This document shows, piece by piece, positions 16,493 through 25,603 of a stretch of DNA of 64,000 nucleotides. The first letter of the stretch is position 1. The number at the start of each line of letters is the position of its first letter. The stretch covers positions 1 through 64,000 of the forward strand of contig NZ_BIMD01000025.1 in NCBI RefSeq assembly GCF_004000905.1, in the 5' to 3' direction. The notes under the pieces are model-generated. The model worked only from the letters and a program-made list of their open reading frames with translations. It ran no database searches and was not told where the DNA came from. Both the position numbers and the translations under genes were made by a program. Source of the DNA: Paenibacillus humicus NBRC 102415. GTDB taxonomy: Bacteria; Bacillota; Bacilli; Paenibacillales; Paenibacillaceae.

Positions 16493-16554
16493 CAGCAACC
16501 GAAACCGCTGTTTTACGGATCAATCGGTCCGTAGAACAGCGGTTTCGGTTGCTG
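16493..16554. terminator. Long bidirectional hairpin terminator
   Basis: CAGCAACCGAAACCGCTGTT at 16493-16512 is repeated inverted at 16535-16554, and TACGGA/TCCGTA extend the pairing inwards, giving a stem of about 27 bp with a single mismatch and an 8-nt loop. It lies between the convergent biosynthetic cluster (plus) and galactanase gene (minus) and probably ends both transcripts. T-runs are poor, so an RNA-stability or Rho-linked role is possible too. Confidence 0.75.
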
Positions 16555-16583
16555 ATAGATTTAATAAATCCGGTTTCAATTGC

Positions 16584-17633
16584 TCAGTTCAAGAACCCCT
16601 CCAAAGCGACCGTCGGCTTGCCGTCCGCCTGCCAGGCTCCCAGGTTGTAGCCGGAGTTGTAGCCCGGAGTCGCCTGAGGCTCCCAGTAGAAGACGCCGAG
16701 GCCTTTGCCGCCTGCGATATTCCTTACTTTCGTCTTGATGTCGGAGATGAAGCTCTTGGAGGCGGCCGCCTGGCTGTAATCCATGCCGATCTCGGAGATG
16801 ATGACGCTCTTGCCGTAGCGGCTGATCATGTCATTGGCGTTGGCGATCGTCTGGTTGACCTTGGTCTGCCAGTCCGAGGCGGTTGGATACAGCGACATGC
16901 CGATGATGTCGAAGGACGCTCCGTTGCTCACCAGCCCGCCGATATTCCAGACAAAGAGCGAGTTGTCGTAGCCGTTGGAGAGATGGACGATGGTCTTGGC
17001 GGAGGGGAAGATGCTCTTGACGGCGTTGTTGCCTGTATTGACGAGCCAGGCGTAGTTTTTCATGCTGACGGACGCCTTGCCGTCCTCCCAGAGCATGCCG
17101 TTGTTCGTCTCGTTGCCGATCTGCACCCAGTCCGGCGTCACTCCCTTAGCCTTCATCGTGTTCATCACATAGACCGTATGGGACCAGACCGCATCCATCA
17201 GCTGCTGAAAGGTGAAGGAGGACCAGGCCGCCGGCTTGGTCTGCTTGCCGGGATCGGCCCAGGAGTCGCAGTAATGAAGCGTCAGCATGACGCTCATCCC
17301 TTGAGCCTTGGCGCGGGCGGCCAGGGCGGCCGCTTTGTCCGCGTTCATATACCCATTGCCGTAGTCGCTCATGTTCGGATTGACCCAGACCCGGATGCGG
17401 ACAGAATTGAGTCCGTAATCCTTTTTCAGGATGTCGAGGATATCCCTCGTCGTTCCGTTTTTATCCTTCCACTTGTAGCCTTGCGCTTCCATGCCCGCCA
17501 CCCAGCTGATATCTGCGCCCTTGGCGAAGGTGGGAGCAGCCTCGACCACTCCGCCCTCGGCAGACAGCGGAGAGAGCAGCATCATTGCCGTCAGCAGCAG
17601 AGCCAGCAGGCCTCTGGATTTCCATTTCTTCAT
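16584..17633 (-). CDS. ganB: Secreted arabinogalactan endo-beta-1,4-galactanase, GH53
   Basis: About 349 residues with an N-terminal signal peptide (basic start, hydrophobic core, cleavage near EAAPTF at 31-36). The mature part is a single GH53 barrel: acid/base E175 in WVQIGNET and nucleophile E281 in VIISEIG. It cuts beta-1,4-galactan of pectin outside the cell into oligosaccharides for the ABC importer encoded on the other side of the divergent promoter region. The second of two close ATGs is chosen because AGGAGG is eight bases from it. No carbohydrate-binding module is present. Catabolite control is likely through the upstream cre site. Confidence 0.95.
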   Translation of the reverse strand: MKKWKSRGLLALLLTAMMLLSPLSAEGGVVEAAPTFAKGADISWVAGMEAQGYKWKDKNGTTRDILDILKKDYGLNSVRIRVWVNPNMSDYGNGYMNADKAAALAARAKAQGMSVMLTLHYCDSWADPGKQTKPAAWSSFTFQQLMDAVWSHTVYVMNTMKAKGVTPDWVQIGNETNNGMLWEDGKASVSMKNYAWLVNTGNNAVKSIFPSAKTIVHLSNGYDNSLFVWNIGGLVSNGASFDIIGMSLYPTASDWQTKVNQTIANANDMISRYGKSVIISEIGMDYSQAAASKSFISDIKTKVRNIAGGKGLGVFYWEPQATPGYNSGYNLGAWQADGKPTVALEGFLN

Positions 17634-17961
17634 GTACATCTCCTCCTTTTGATGGGTTCAATTCTTTGTTTGAACATTTTCCGTTGATCCAGCACCCTCC
17701 TTCAGCTCGATTGTAAACGCTATCAATAAGAGCTGTAAGTTGAGGTAGGCAATGATTTCTTAGCCTCAATCAACGATCTTACCTGAGGCGCGGGGAGGAT
17801 GGACGACCACGGGGAGCACGTGGATGATGAGCCGCCAGCGATGATCTGGAGAAAGTGGAAAAGGTATAAGAAAGCGTTGTCTCGCTCCATAGGCAATGCT
17901 GTTGTCCCAAGGTACAATGGGGTATTGGACGGAGGCTGAGGGTCCAGCAGGAGGCTTGAAT
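17634..17961. promoter_or_regulatory. Divergent control region of the galactan locus
   Basis: About 330 nt between ganB (minus) and the sensor kinase gene (plus). It holds the cre site listed separately and, on the minus strand, a weak TTGCCT/TATTGA promoter-like pair placed so that the cre site lies right at the start of the ganB transcript. No clear promoter for the kinase gene was identified. Confidence 0.45.
17712..17725. promoter_or_regulatory. cre site (CcpA binding)
   Basis: TGTAAACGCTATCA fits the consensus TGWAANCGNTNWCA at every position. It lies about 80 nt upstream of the galactanase start, so CcpA would repress the galactanase when preferred sugars are present. Confidence 0.8.
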
Positions 17962-19692
17962 GTGATGCGTGGAAAGAAAAGGTATATTCCCTATTCCTAT
18001 AAAATGATGATTCCCTATCTGCTGCTCGTCCTGCTCACGGATGCGCTGATCGGGACGATCTCCTATCGGATGCTGGTGGAGTCCCGAACCGAGATCGCCC
18101 AGACGAATATCCGGGCGGCGATGAAGCAGACGAGGAGCAGCATGCAGTATCAGATGGAGGAGATCACCCGGATCTCCGACTCGTTGTTCGGGAGCGTGCC
18201 TTTTCAGAAGGCTCTGCAGAAGCGCGGCGACGATCTGCACGCCTATCTGACGATGCTCGACGAGATCGTGCCCCAGCTGAGAGCCCCTCTGCAGCTGTTC
18301 GGCAGCGACCTGCGGATCATCCTCTATACCGTCAATCCGGATCTGTATGAAATCGACGGCGACGATCTGAACCGCCCCATCAAAGGCAGCGATTATTACG
18401 TCCTATCGGCGGATCGGATCGCGGACAGCCCTTGGATACGCCAAGTCAGCGAAGCGGTAGGTTCCAAGTGGATGCAGGTCGACAGCGACGCTTCTCTCGA
18501 CAATCTGTCCCATTTGACGAGGCTGATCTCCTACAACGACTACCAGACGGTCATTGGCTATATCCGCATCACGGCGTCGCTGGACGAGCTGCTGGGCCAG
18601 TTCGAGGCGCTTCCTGCGGAGAAGGGCATCACGCTGAGGATGCTGGATGACGCCACGGGAGGGGTCACCTACCAGAGAGGACAGCCGGCTGCTGACGATG
18701 GAGACTATCTGGAGCTCAATGAAGGCATTCCAGGCACGGGATACTCCCTGCAGGCGCTCGTATCGGAGGCTTATCTGCGGGAGGATGCCAAGAGGCTCGG
18801 CATGCTCATCGTGGGCGTCTGCGCCGCGAGCTTTGCCGTCATGGCGCTCATCGGCCTGCTGGTGGCGAGGCTCTCGGGACGCAAGATGCGCAAGATCGTG
18901 ACGCTGCTGCAATCCTTTCAGGACGGCAGCTTCGAGAAGCGGATCCGCTTCGGCGGCAGCGACGAATTCGTGCAGATCGCGGAGGCCTTCAACTCCATGG
19001 CGGAGCATATCAAGGAGCTGATCAACAGCGTCTACATGCAGGGACAGAGCCGCAAGCAGGCGGAGCTGGAGGCGCTGCAGGCGCAGATCAATCCCCATTT
19101 CCTCTACAACACGCTCTCGACGATCAGCAGCCTGGCCAACATGGGGCAGACGAGGGAAGTGACCGAGATGGTGAAGGGGCTGTCGAGATTCTACCGCCTG
19201 TCGCTCAATGGGGGACAAGCCAGCCTTTCCCTAGGAGAGGAGCTGGAGCAGATCCAGACCTACCTGGACATCCAGAGGGTAAAGTATGCGGACTCCTTCA
19301 CGGTATATACCGACATTGAGGCCGGCATCAGCGAGCTGCGGGTAATGAAGCTGATCCTCCAGCCTTTCGTCGAGAATATCTTCAAGCATGCTTGGTTCGG
19401 GGATTCCATCGGCATCGTCATCACGGCCTGCCGCAGCGGAGGCATGCTGGAGATCAAGGTCATCGACAACGGAATCGGCATGACGGAGGCGACCAAGCGC
19501 GGCATCGAATCGGGAGAACTGAGGAGTGACGGCGGCTACGGAATCCGCAATGTAGACGAGCGGATCAAGCTGCGCTACGGCAGTGAATATGGAGCCGAGG
19601 TGTTCAGCATCTACGGAGGCGGCACGACCGCGCGGATCAGGCTCCCTATCAATGATAAAGGAATTAGCGATGAGCGGAACAGCAGCGGATGA
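17962..19692 (+). CDS. YesM-type sensor histidine kinase
   Basis: About 576 residues: a membrane helix near the N-terminus (after KKRYIPYSYKMM), an extracytoplasmic sensor of roughly 240 residues, a second helix (MLIVGVCAASFAVMALIGLL), a HAMP linker, then the His_kinase segment QAQINPHFLYNTLSTI with the phosphorylated histidine and a HATPase domain with VENIFKHA and DNGIGM. It senses extracellular oligosaccharide or the binding protein and phosphorylates the next gene product. The GTG at 17962 has AGGAGG seven bases upstream; ATG 17965 is equally possible. Confidence 0.93.
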   Translation: MMRGKKRYIPYSYKMMIPYLLLVLLTDALIGTISYRMLVESRTEIAQTNIRAAMKQTRSSMQYQMEEITRISDSLFGSVPFQKALQKRGDDLHAYLTMLDEIVPQLRAPLQLFGSDLRIILYTVNPDLYEIDGDDLNRPIKGSDYYVLSADRIADSPWIRQVSEAVGSKWMQVDSDASLDNLSHLTRLISYNDYQTVIGYIRITASLDELLGQFEALPAEKGITLRMLDDATGGVTYQRGQPAADDGDYLELNEGIPGTGYSLQALVSEAYLREDAKRLGMLIVGVCAASFAVMALIGLLVARLSGRKMRKIVTLLQSFQDGSFEKRIRFGGSDEFVQIAEAFNSMAEHIKELINSVYMQGQSRKQAELEALQAQINPHFLYNTLSTISSLANMGQTREVTEMVKGLSRFYRLSLNGGQASLSLGEELEQIQTYLDIQRVKYADSFTVYTDIEAGISELRVMKLILQPFVENIFKHAWFGDSIGIVITACRSGGMLEIKVIDNGIGMTEATKRGIESGELRSDGGYGIRNVDERIKLRYGSEYGAEVFSIYGGGTTARIRLPINDKGISDERNSSG

Positions 19693-19713
19693 GAAGGCGA
19701 GGAGGGTGGCAGC

Positions 19714-21291
19714 ATGACAAACGCAATTCAGGTTCTTCTCGTGGACGATGAAAAGGTCGATCTGGAATGGCTGAGGCGCCGCGTCGCCGCAAGCGGACTT
19801 CCGGTTGAGATCGCAGGCACGGCGAACAGCGGATTTGCCGCTCTGGAGCTGCTGGAGGGGAAGCCGGTCGATCTGATTCTCTCCGATATCCGGATGCCTA
19901 TCATGTCTGGAGTGGATTTCGCCCGGAGGGCGAGGGAGGCGGTCCCCGGCGTGAAAATCGTCTTTATCAGCGGATATGAGGACTTTCAATACGCCAAGCA
20001 AGCTCTGGAGCTCGGAGCATCCGGCTATCTGCTCAAGCCAGTGGACGACGGCGAGCTGCTGGGCATGCTGGCCGGCCAATGCGCCTCCATCGAGCGGGAG
20101 CGGCAGGACAGCCGGAGCGTCACGGAGACGGTCACGCTCGCGTCGCAGGAGCTGATGCTCCGCTGGCTCAGCGGCGATGCGGCGCCTTGGCTGGAGGGAC
20201 ATCTGCGTCCCTCTATCGCCTCTGCCCTGCCTGCGCAGGCATCGGCGGCTCTCATCGAGGTGGATGATATCGAGTGGAAGACGAGCCAGCTGCGGGCGGA
20301 GCAGCGCGATGCGCTGATGGAAGGCATCCGGGCTCATATCGCCTCATTCATCCAGCGCATGAGGATGGGACTGCTGCTCCCCGGCCTGCCGGGAGGCAGG
20401 ACGCTGCTGCTCCGCGCAGATGGCGGCCAGCAGGACGGCTCGGAGCTGCAGCAGCTCGTCGATAGCGTAGCCGCGGTTTTCCCGCTCACAGTCACGATCG
20501 GCTGCGGCACAACTGTGGACACCTGGGAGCAGCTGCCGGCCTCGTACCGGGAAGCCGAGGCGGCGCTGAGCGCCAAGTGGCTGCTCGGCAAGAACCGGGT
20601 CATCACGGAAGCCGCCGTGCCGGCAGGACAGGAGGCGGCGGAGGTGCAGCTGGATCGGACGGTCGGGGAGATGCTGCAGGCAATCCTGAGCTATGACCTG
20701 GTCTGCATCGACAACGGACTGATGGAGCTGTTCGGCAAGCATAGCCAGCTGCGCCGGAGCGATGCCTACCATCTGATCATCCGCATGACCTCCAAGCTCC
20801 ATGCCGATCTGCAGGCGATGAATGAGAATCTGTACGAGCTGCTGCGCTGGGAGAGCCATGAGCCTGCCATGCTGTTCCAGTTCGAGACGGTCGTCGACGT
20901 GCTCTCCTGGCTGCGCAAGCGTCTCTTTGAGCTGTCCGAGCTGCTGCTGGTCAAGAGCCGCAGGCAGAACCGCAAGCTCATCCAGGCCATCATCGCCTAT
21001 GTCGACGAGCGGCTGGAGCAGCGGGTGACGCTCAAGGAGACGGCGGCGCGCTTCAACTTCACTCCCAACTATCTGGGCCATCTGTTCAAGGAGGAGACCG
21101 GCCAGACGTTCAGCGAGCTGCTGCTGGAGCGCAAGCTGGCCCGCATCTGCGGCCTGCTGCAGGACCCTTCTCTCAAGATCTACGAGATCGCGGACCGCAT
21201 GGGCTACAAGAATATCGTTTATTTCAACCGCCAGTTCAAGCTGTCGACCGGCATGTCGCCGGGGGAATACCGCAAGCAGCAACAGATCTGA
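19714..21291 (+). CDS. YesN-type response regulator, AraC DNA-binding domain
   Basis: 525 residues. The receiver has DD at 11-12, phosphoacceptor D58 in LILSDIRMP, and the conserved lysine in YLLKPVD. The middle region of about 270 residues is a typical YesN linker. The last 100 residues form a double helix-turn-helix of the AraC type (TLKETAARFNF, then IYEIADRMGYKN and YFNRQFKLSTGMSPGEYR). It should activate the transporter operon downstream, perhaps ganB too. A strong GAGGAGGG precedes the ATG. Confidence 0.94.
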   Translation: MTNAIQVLLVDDEKVDLEWLRRRVAASGLPVEIAGTANSGFAALELLEGKPVDLILSDIRMPIMSGVDFARRAREAVPGVKIVFISGYEDFQYAKQALELGASGYLLKPVDDGELLGMLAGQCASIERERQDSRSVTETVTLASQELMLRWLSGDAAPWLEGHLRPSIASALPAQASAALIEVDDIEWKTSQLRAEQRDALMEGIRAHIASFIQRMRMGLLLPGLPGGRTLLLRADGGQQDGSELQQLVDSVAAVFPLTVTIGCGTTVDTWEQLPASYREAEAALSAKWLLGKNRVITEAAVPAGQEAAEVQLDRTVGEMLQAILSYDLVCIDNGLMELFGKHSQLRRSDAYHLIIRMTSKLHADLQAMNENLYELLRWESHEPAMLFQFETVVDVLSWLRKRLFELSELLLVKSRRQNRKLIQAIIAYVDERLEQRVTLKETAARFNFTPNYLGHLFKEETGQTFSELLLERKLARICGLLQDPSLKIYEIADRMGYKNIVYFNRQFKLSTGMSPGEYRKQQQI

Positions 21292-21362
21292 GCCGCCGCA
21301 TGCGGCTTCCAGCTCGGCTCCCAACATCGTGGAAATAGTATCGGTTTTAGTTGTTCCCCGCA

Positions 21363-21393
21363 CTGACAGGCTCTCGGTCCGAAGTCCTATACT
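21363..21393 (+). promoter_or_regulatory. Candidate promoter of the galactan transporter operon
   Basis: CTGACA (21363-21368) and TATACT (21388-21393) are 19 nt apart, longer than ideal, as is common for promoters that need an AraC-type activator. It lies in the gap between the regulator and first permease genes. Confidence 0.4.
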
Positions 21394-21428
21394 TGGTTCA
21401 TGAGGACATCGAGAGGAGTGGAGACACA

Positions 21429-22340
21429 TTGAATTTTTGGAGCGACGTCCTTAAATACCGGACGCTGCTGCTGATGCTGCTGCCGGGCGTCCTGTTCTTC
21501 CTGCTGTTCGCTTATATTCCGATGGCTGGAGTCGTCCTGGCGTTCAAGCAGTTCAACTATGCCGGCGGCGTATTTGGAAGTCCGTGGAACGGCCTGGACA
21601 ACTTCCGCTTTTTCTTCCAGTCCGGCGACGCCTGGCGGGTGACCCGCAACACGGCGCTGTACAACATTGCGTTCATTATTGTGAACAACCTGCTGCAGAT
21701 CGCAGCCGCCATCCTGCTGTTCGAGGCGGCCCGGCCGTGGTTCCGCAAGATTTTCCAGACGATGCTGTTCCTGCCCTACTTCATCTCCTGGGTCGTGGTC
21801 GGGGCGATCGCCTACAATCTGTTCAACTATGATTACGGGACGGTCAACGTGCTGCTGAAGGCGATGGGCATGCAGCCACAGGACGTATACAACACGGCAT
21901 CCTACTGGCCGCTGCTGCTGGTGCTCATCTCGGCCTGGAAGGCGCTCGGCTACGGCTCGGTCATGTATCTGGCCGCCATCACCGGCATGGACCGGGAAAT
22001 GTACGAGGCGGCGGAGATCGACGGGGCGAACATCTTCCAGCGGATGAGGCATATCACCATTCCGAACCTGTACCCGACGGTGATTATCCTCGTACTGCTG
22101 GCGGTCGGCAACATCTTCCGCGGCGACTTCGGCATGTTCTACAACATGGTCGGCAACAACGGGATCCTGTTCTCGTCCACGGATGTCATCGACACCTATG
22201 TATTCCGCTCCCTGACGACGAACAACGATATCGGCATGTCCTCCGCAGCAGGCTTCTACCAATCCATTCTGGGCTTTGTCACGATCCTGCTGGCCAACTA
22301 CGCCGTGCGCCGATACGACAAAGACCGGGCGCTGTTCTAA
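21429..22340 (+). CDS. Sugar ABC permease, LplB type
   Basis: 303 residues, six predicted membrane helices, with the binding-protein-dependent permease loop EAAEIDGANIFQRMRHITIP that docks on the ATPase. The TTG start is chosen because GGAG is about six bases upstream; farther upstream in-frame codons would add a hydrophilic tail without a ribosome binding site. Together with the next gene it forms the membrane channel for galacto-oligosaccharides. No ATPase gene is in this operon, so a shared ATPase (MsmX-like, possibly the one at 37691) must energise it. Confidence 0.92.
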   Translation: MNFWSDVLKYRTLLLMLLPGVLFFLLFAYIPMAGVVLAFKQFNYAGGVFGSPWNGLDNFRFFFQSGDAWRVTRNTALYNIAFIIVNNLLQIAAAILLFEAARPWFRKIFQTMLFLPYFISWVVVGAIAYNLFNYDYGTVNVLLKAMGMQPQDVYNTASYWPLLLVLISAWKALGYGSVMYLAAITGMDREMYEAAEIDGANIFQRMRHITIPNLYPTVIILVLLAVGNIFRGDFGMFYNMVGNNGILFSSTDVIDTYVFRSLTTNNDIGMSSAAGFYQSILGFVTILLANYAVRRYDKDRALF

Positions 22341-22347
22341 GGAGGTC

Positions 22348-23292
22348 ATGAACTTGCCAACTCAAACCCAAGCAACCACAGCCGCCTCGGCTGGAAGAGG
22401 CCGGAGCAGAGCCCTCAAGGGAGATCTGCTGCTGTTCCAGATCATCGGCTACTCCGTCCTGACCGTCCTGGCGGCGGCATGCCTGCTGCCCTTCCTGCTG
22501 GTCCTGTCAGCCTCGCTCTCGAGCGAGAGCTCCATCATCGAGAACGGCTTTCAGCTGTTCCCCACGGCCTTCTCGGGCGAGGCCTACCGGCTCTTGTTCA
22601 CCTACCCGGAGCAGATGCTCCGCGCCTACGGGGTGACGATCGGAGTGACGGCGATCGGCACGCTGCTGGGACTGTTCCTGACGTCGATGACCGCCTATGT
22701 GCTCTCGCGCAAGGACTTCAAGTGGCGCGGCTCCTTCTCGTTCTTCTTCTTCTTCACGACGCTCTTCAGCGGCGGCCTCGTGCCCTGGTACCTGCTCGTC
22801 GTCAACTACCTGCATCTCAAGGACACGCTCATCGTGCTCATCGTGCCGATGCTGCTCAACGTGTTCTACATCATCGTCATGAAGTCGTTCATGAACGGCA
22901 TCCCGGAGGCGATCGTGGAGTCGGCCAAGATAGACGGGGCAGGCGACTTCCTCATTTACGCCCGGCTGATCCTGCCGCTGGCCAAGCCGGCGCTGGCGAC
23001 GATCGGACTGTTCATCGCGCTGGGCTACTGGAACGACTGGTACAATGCGCTGCTGTTCATTTCGAGCAAGAACCTCATGCCGCTGCAGTACTATCTGTAC
23101 AAGATGCTGGGCAACATGGACGGCATGCGCAAGGCGCTGATCAGCTCCGGCGCGGTGGTGAACACGAGCCTTCCGACGGAGAGCCTCAAGATGGCGATGA
23201 CGGTCGTGGCGATCGGCCCGATTCTGCTCGCTTATCCGTTCATCCAGCGCTATTTCGTGCAGGGGCTGACGATCGGGTCGGTGAAGGGCTGA
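22348..23292 (+). CDS. Sugar ABC permease, YtcP type
   Basis: 314 residues, six membrane helices, with the permease docking loop VESAKIDGAGDFLIYARLILP. The N-terminal 25 residues are hydrophilic and Thr/Ala/Arg-rich. AAGGAGGTC precedes the ATG directly after the stop of the first permease gene. It is the second half of the channel. A 528-nt repeat-bearing gap separates it from the binding-protein gene. Confidence 0.92.
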   Translation: MNLPTQTQATTAASAGRGRSRALKGDLLLFQIIGYSVLTVLAAACLLPFLLVLSASLSSESSIIENGFQLFPTAFSGEAYRLLFTYPEQMLRAYGVTIGVTAIGTLLGLFLTSMTAYVLSRKDFKWRGSFSFFFFFTTLFSGGLVPWYLLVVNYLHLKDTLIVLIVPMLLNVFYIIVMKSFMNGIPEAIVESAKIDGAGDFLIYARLILPLAKPALATIGLFIALGYWNDWYNALLFISSKNLMPLQYYLYKMLGNMDGMRKALISSGAVVNTSLPTESLKMAMTVVAIGPILLAYPFIQRYFVQGLTIGSVKG

Positions 23293-23297
23293 CTCCA

Positions 23298-23389
23298 ATG
23301 TGGCAATGCGGCAATGGGGCAGATCAAGTACTCCGAAAAACGAATGTGGCAATGGGGCAATGCGGCAAACCAAATACTCCGAAAAACGA
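23298..23389. repeat. 46-bp tandem duplication
   Basis: Two units, 23298-23343 and 23344-23389, start with ATGTGGCAATG and end with ACTCCGAAAAACGA. The internal GGCAATGCGG/GGCAATGGGG blocks are swapped between units. It directly follows the permease stop codon. It lies outside any gene I can support. Confidence 0.8.
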
Positions 23390-23500
23390 ATGGCTCTTCC
23401 AATCGCTGTTGAAGTCCGGATTTCTTGATTTCTATCCCCTTAATGGGGAAATCCGGCCTTCAAATGCGAACGCTCCGCTTTTCCAGAGCTCATTCGCCTT

Positions 23501-23787
23501 TCTACGTATTATCCGCCTGCACGAAGCTCCGTCTTCTTTTACTCGGAGGGAGAAGCCTGGTTAGCTTCGCTTTGCCAGAAGTTTCGTCCATCTACGTATT
23601 ATCCGCCTGCACGAAGCTCCGCCTCCTTTACTAGGAGGGAGAAACCCTGGACAGCTTCACTCTGCCAGAAGATTCGTCCTTTCTACGTATTATCCGCCTG
23701 CACGAAGCTCCGCCTCCTTTACTAGGAGGGAGAAGCCCGACAGCTTCGCTGTGCCGGAAGTTTCGTCCATCCGCCTGCATGAAGTCC
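23501..23787. repeat. Three 90-bp tandem repeats between permease and binding-protein genes
   Basis: Units start at 23501, 23591 and 23682 with TCTACGTATTATCCGCCTGC; a partial fourth (TCCGCCTGCATGAAG) begins at about 23770. In each unit, sequences such as CTCCTTTACTAGGAG form a small hairpin, and a second AGCTTCGCT/CCAGAAG segment follows. Because the array precedes the gene for the abundantly needed binding protein, processing or stabilisation of the downstream mRNA is a reasonable guess. The rest of the 23293-23820 gap contains no gene I can support. Confidence 0.85.
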
Positions 23788-23820
23788 AATATCATCCATC
23801 CACTCATAGGGGGAAAAACC

Positions 23821-25401
23821 ATGAAAGCCAAAAAATCGCTTCTGCTGCCGATGGCGGCGCTGCTCTCCATGTCCGCGGTGCTGGCAGCCTGCGGAGGAAA
23901 CAACAATAACGCAGCATCCAATACGGGAACGCCGGCGGTCAACTCAACCGCTGCGCCGACAAACGCAACCGCTTCCAACGAGCCCGACACCTCCAAGGAG
24001 GTCAAGCTGAAAATGCTGCTCGTCGGCGGGAAGCCGGCCGACTATGACAAAGTATTCGGCGAGCTGAACAAGAAGCTCAAGGAGCGCATCAATGCGACGG
24101 TCGAGGCGGAATTCCTCGACTGGTCCGACTGGAACCAGAAGTACCCGCTGAAGTTCGCGGCCAACGAAGACTTCGACCTTGTCTATACGGCGAACTGGGC
24201 TTATTACAACGACCAGGCGCTGAAAGGCGGCTTCCTGGAGCTTACAGAGGACATGCTGAACAAGTATGCGCCGCAGACGGTGAAGAACATGCCTCCGGTT
24301 TCCTTCGACCAGGCGAAGGTGAACGGCAAGCTGTTCATGGTGCCGAACAACAACGTTGAAGTGAATGACAAGGTCATCCTCTACCGAGAGGATCTGCGCA
24401 AGAAATACAATCTGCCGGAGATCAACAGCCTTGAATCCTACGCAACGTATTTGAAGGCGATCGCCGCCAACGAAAAAGGCATGCTCGCCTACGGCGCCAA
24501 AGCAGGCGACGGCTGGAAATGGCATGAGATGGACCAGGCGACGCTGGAGCAGCACAACGACTGGAACCTGGTCGACATGACGCTGCCGCTCGCGTATAAG
24601 ATGGACGATGCCTCCGGCAAGATCTTCAACATTTACGATACGCCCGAGTTCAAGCAGCTGCTGACTTACTACAAGGATCTCTCCGACAGCGGCGTCTGGT
24701 CCAAAAACGTCGTCAGCAACAAAAACGACGTCTGGCAGGATATCAAAGCCGGCAAGGTCGCTTCCTACGCTGCGCAAAATCTGGGCACCGCAGGCTCCAA
24801 CCTCGCCGAGATGCGCCGGGACAACCCGTCCCTGGAGGTCGCCATCGCGGACATCACGCCGGACAAGAAAAAAATCGCGGCCATCTCGACGCAGAACGGC
24901 ATGGCGATCCATGCGACATCCAAAAATCCGGAGCGCTCGCTCATGCTGATCGACCTGCTGCAAAACGACAAGGAAATCCATGATCTCACGATGTACGGCA
25001 TCAGCGGCACGAACTATGTGCCGGAAGGCGACGACAAGTACAGCGCCGGCCCCGCCGCAGCGAACTACACCGGCTTCTCCAACTGGGGCTGGAACTCGCA
25101 GCTGAACCGGAGCGACTCCTCGTATCCGAAGGAAGCGGACGATATTTTCGAGAAATGGCAGTCCAGCATCTATCACTTCCCGCTGGAAACGTTCGTCTTC
25201 GACGATGCCAAGGTGAAGACGGAAGTAGCCAGCATCAGCAACGTCATGCTGCGCTATTCGATTCCGCTGGAATACGGTCTGGTCAAGGACCTGGACAAAG
25301 GCCAGGCCGATCTGATCAAGCAGTTGAAGGCAGCCGGCATCGAGAAGGTCATGACGGAAATGCAAGCCCAAGTGGACGCGTTCCTGGCCCAGCAAAAATA
25401 A
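23821..25401 (+). CDS. ABC solute-binding lipoprotein for galacto-oligosaccharides
   Basis: 526 residues. The signal peptide ends in a lipobox (VLAACGG), so the protein is anchored on the outer face of the membrane. An Asn/Thr/Ala-rich linker of about 35 residues follows, then a large family-1-like binding domain similar to LplA/YtcQ proteins, somewhat longer than MalE. GGGGG lies about seven bases before the ATG. It delivers oligosaccharides, cut by the galactanase, to the two permeases encoded upstream. Confidence 0.92.
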   Translation: MKAKKSLLLPMAALLSMSAVLAACGGNNNNAASNTGTPAVNSTAAPTNATASNEPDTSKEVKLKMLLVGGKPADYDKVFGELNKKLKERINATVEAEFLDWSDWNQKYPLKFAANEDFDLVYTANWAYYNDQALKGGFLELTEDMLNKYAPQTVKNMPPVSFDQAKVNGKLFMVPNNNVEVNDKVILYREDLRKKYNLPEINSLESYATYLKAIAANEKGMLAYGAKAGDGWKWHEMDQATLEQHNDWNLVDMTLPLAYKMDDASGKIFNIYDTPEFKQLLTYYKDLSDSGVWSKNVVSNKNDVWQDIKAGKVASYAAQNLGTAGSNLAEMRRDNPSLEVAIADITPDKKKIAAISTQNGMAIHATSKNPERSLMLIDLLQNDKEIHDLTMYGISGTNYVPEGDDKYSAGPAAANYTGFSNWGWNSQLNRSDSSYPKEADDIFEKWQSSIYHFPLETFVFDDAKVKTEVASISNVMLRYSIPLEYGLVKDLDKGQADLIKQLKAAGIEKVMTEMQAQVDAFLAQQK

Positions 25402-25407
25402 GCCAAG

Positions 25408-25440
25408 CGGGAGGAGACCCTGTCGTCTTCTCCCGTTTGC
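25408..25440 (+). terminator. Hairpin after the binding-protein gene
   Basis: CGGGAG-AGA pairs with TCT-CTCCCG around a short loop, with a weak TTT tail. It may be a partial terminator that lowers expression of the beta-galactosidase gene relative to the binding protein. Confidence 0.6.
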
Positions 25441-25603
25441 ATCGGTTTGAAACCATCGCGGACTGCCGGCCGTGCTTGAGCTTCGCTTCTCTCTATGAGG
25501 GAGGAAATCTTCGAAATCGGCACTCCGAATTCCGATTTCATTGCAGCCGCCAAGACAAGGCGGCGAAGCTTCCATTATTTCATTTCATCAAGGAGTGGTA
25601 ACG

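Noticed and set aside
16488-17687. 399-codon plus-strand frame opposite the galactanase gene
   Set aside because: The minus strand carries a perfect GH53 protein with signal peptide; the plus frame has no recognisable domain and starts in the terminator hairpin.
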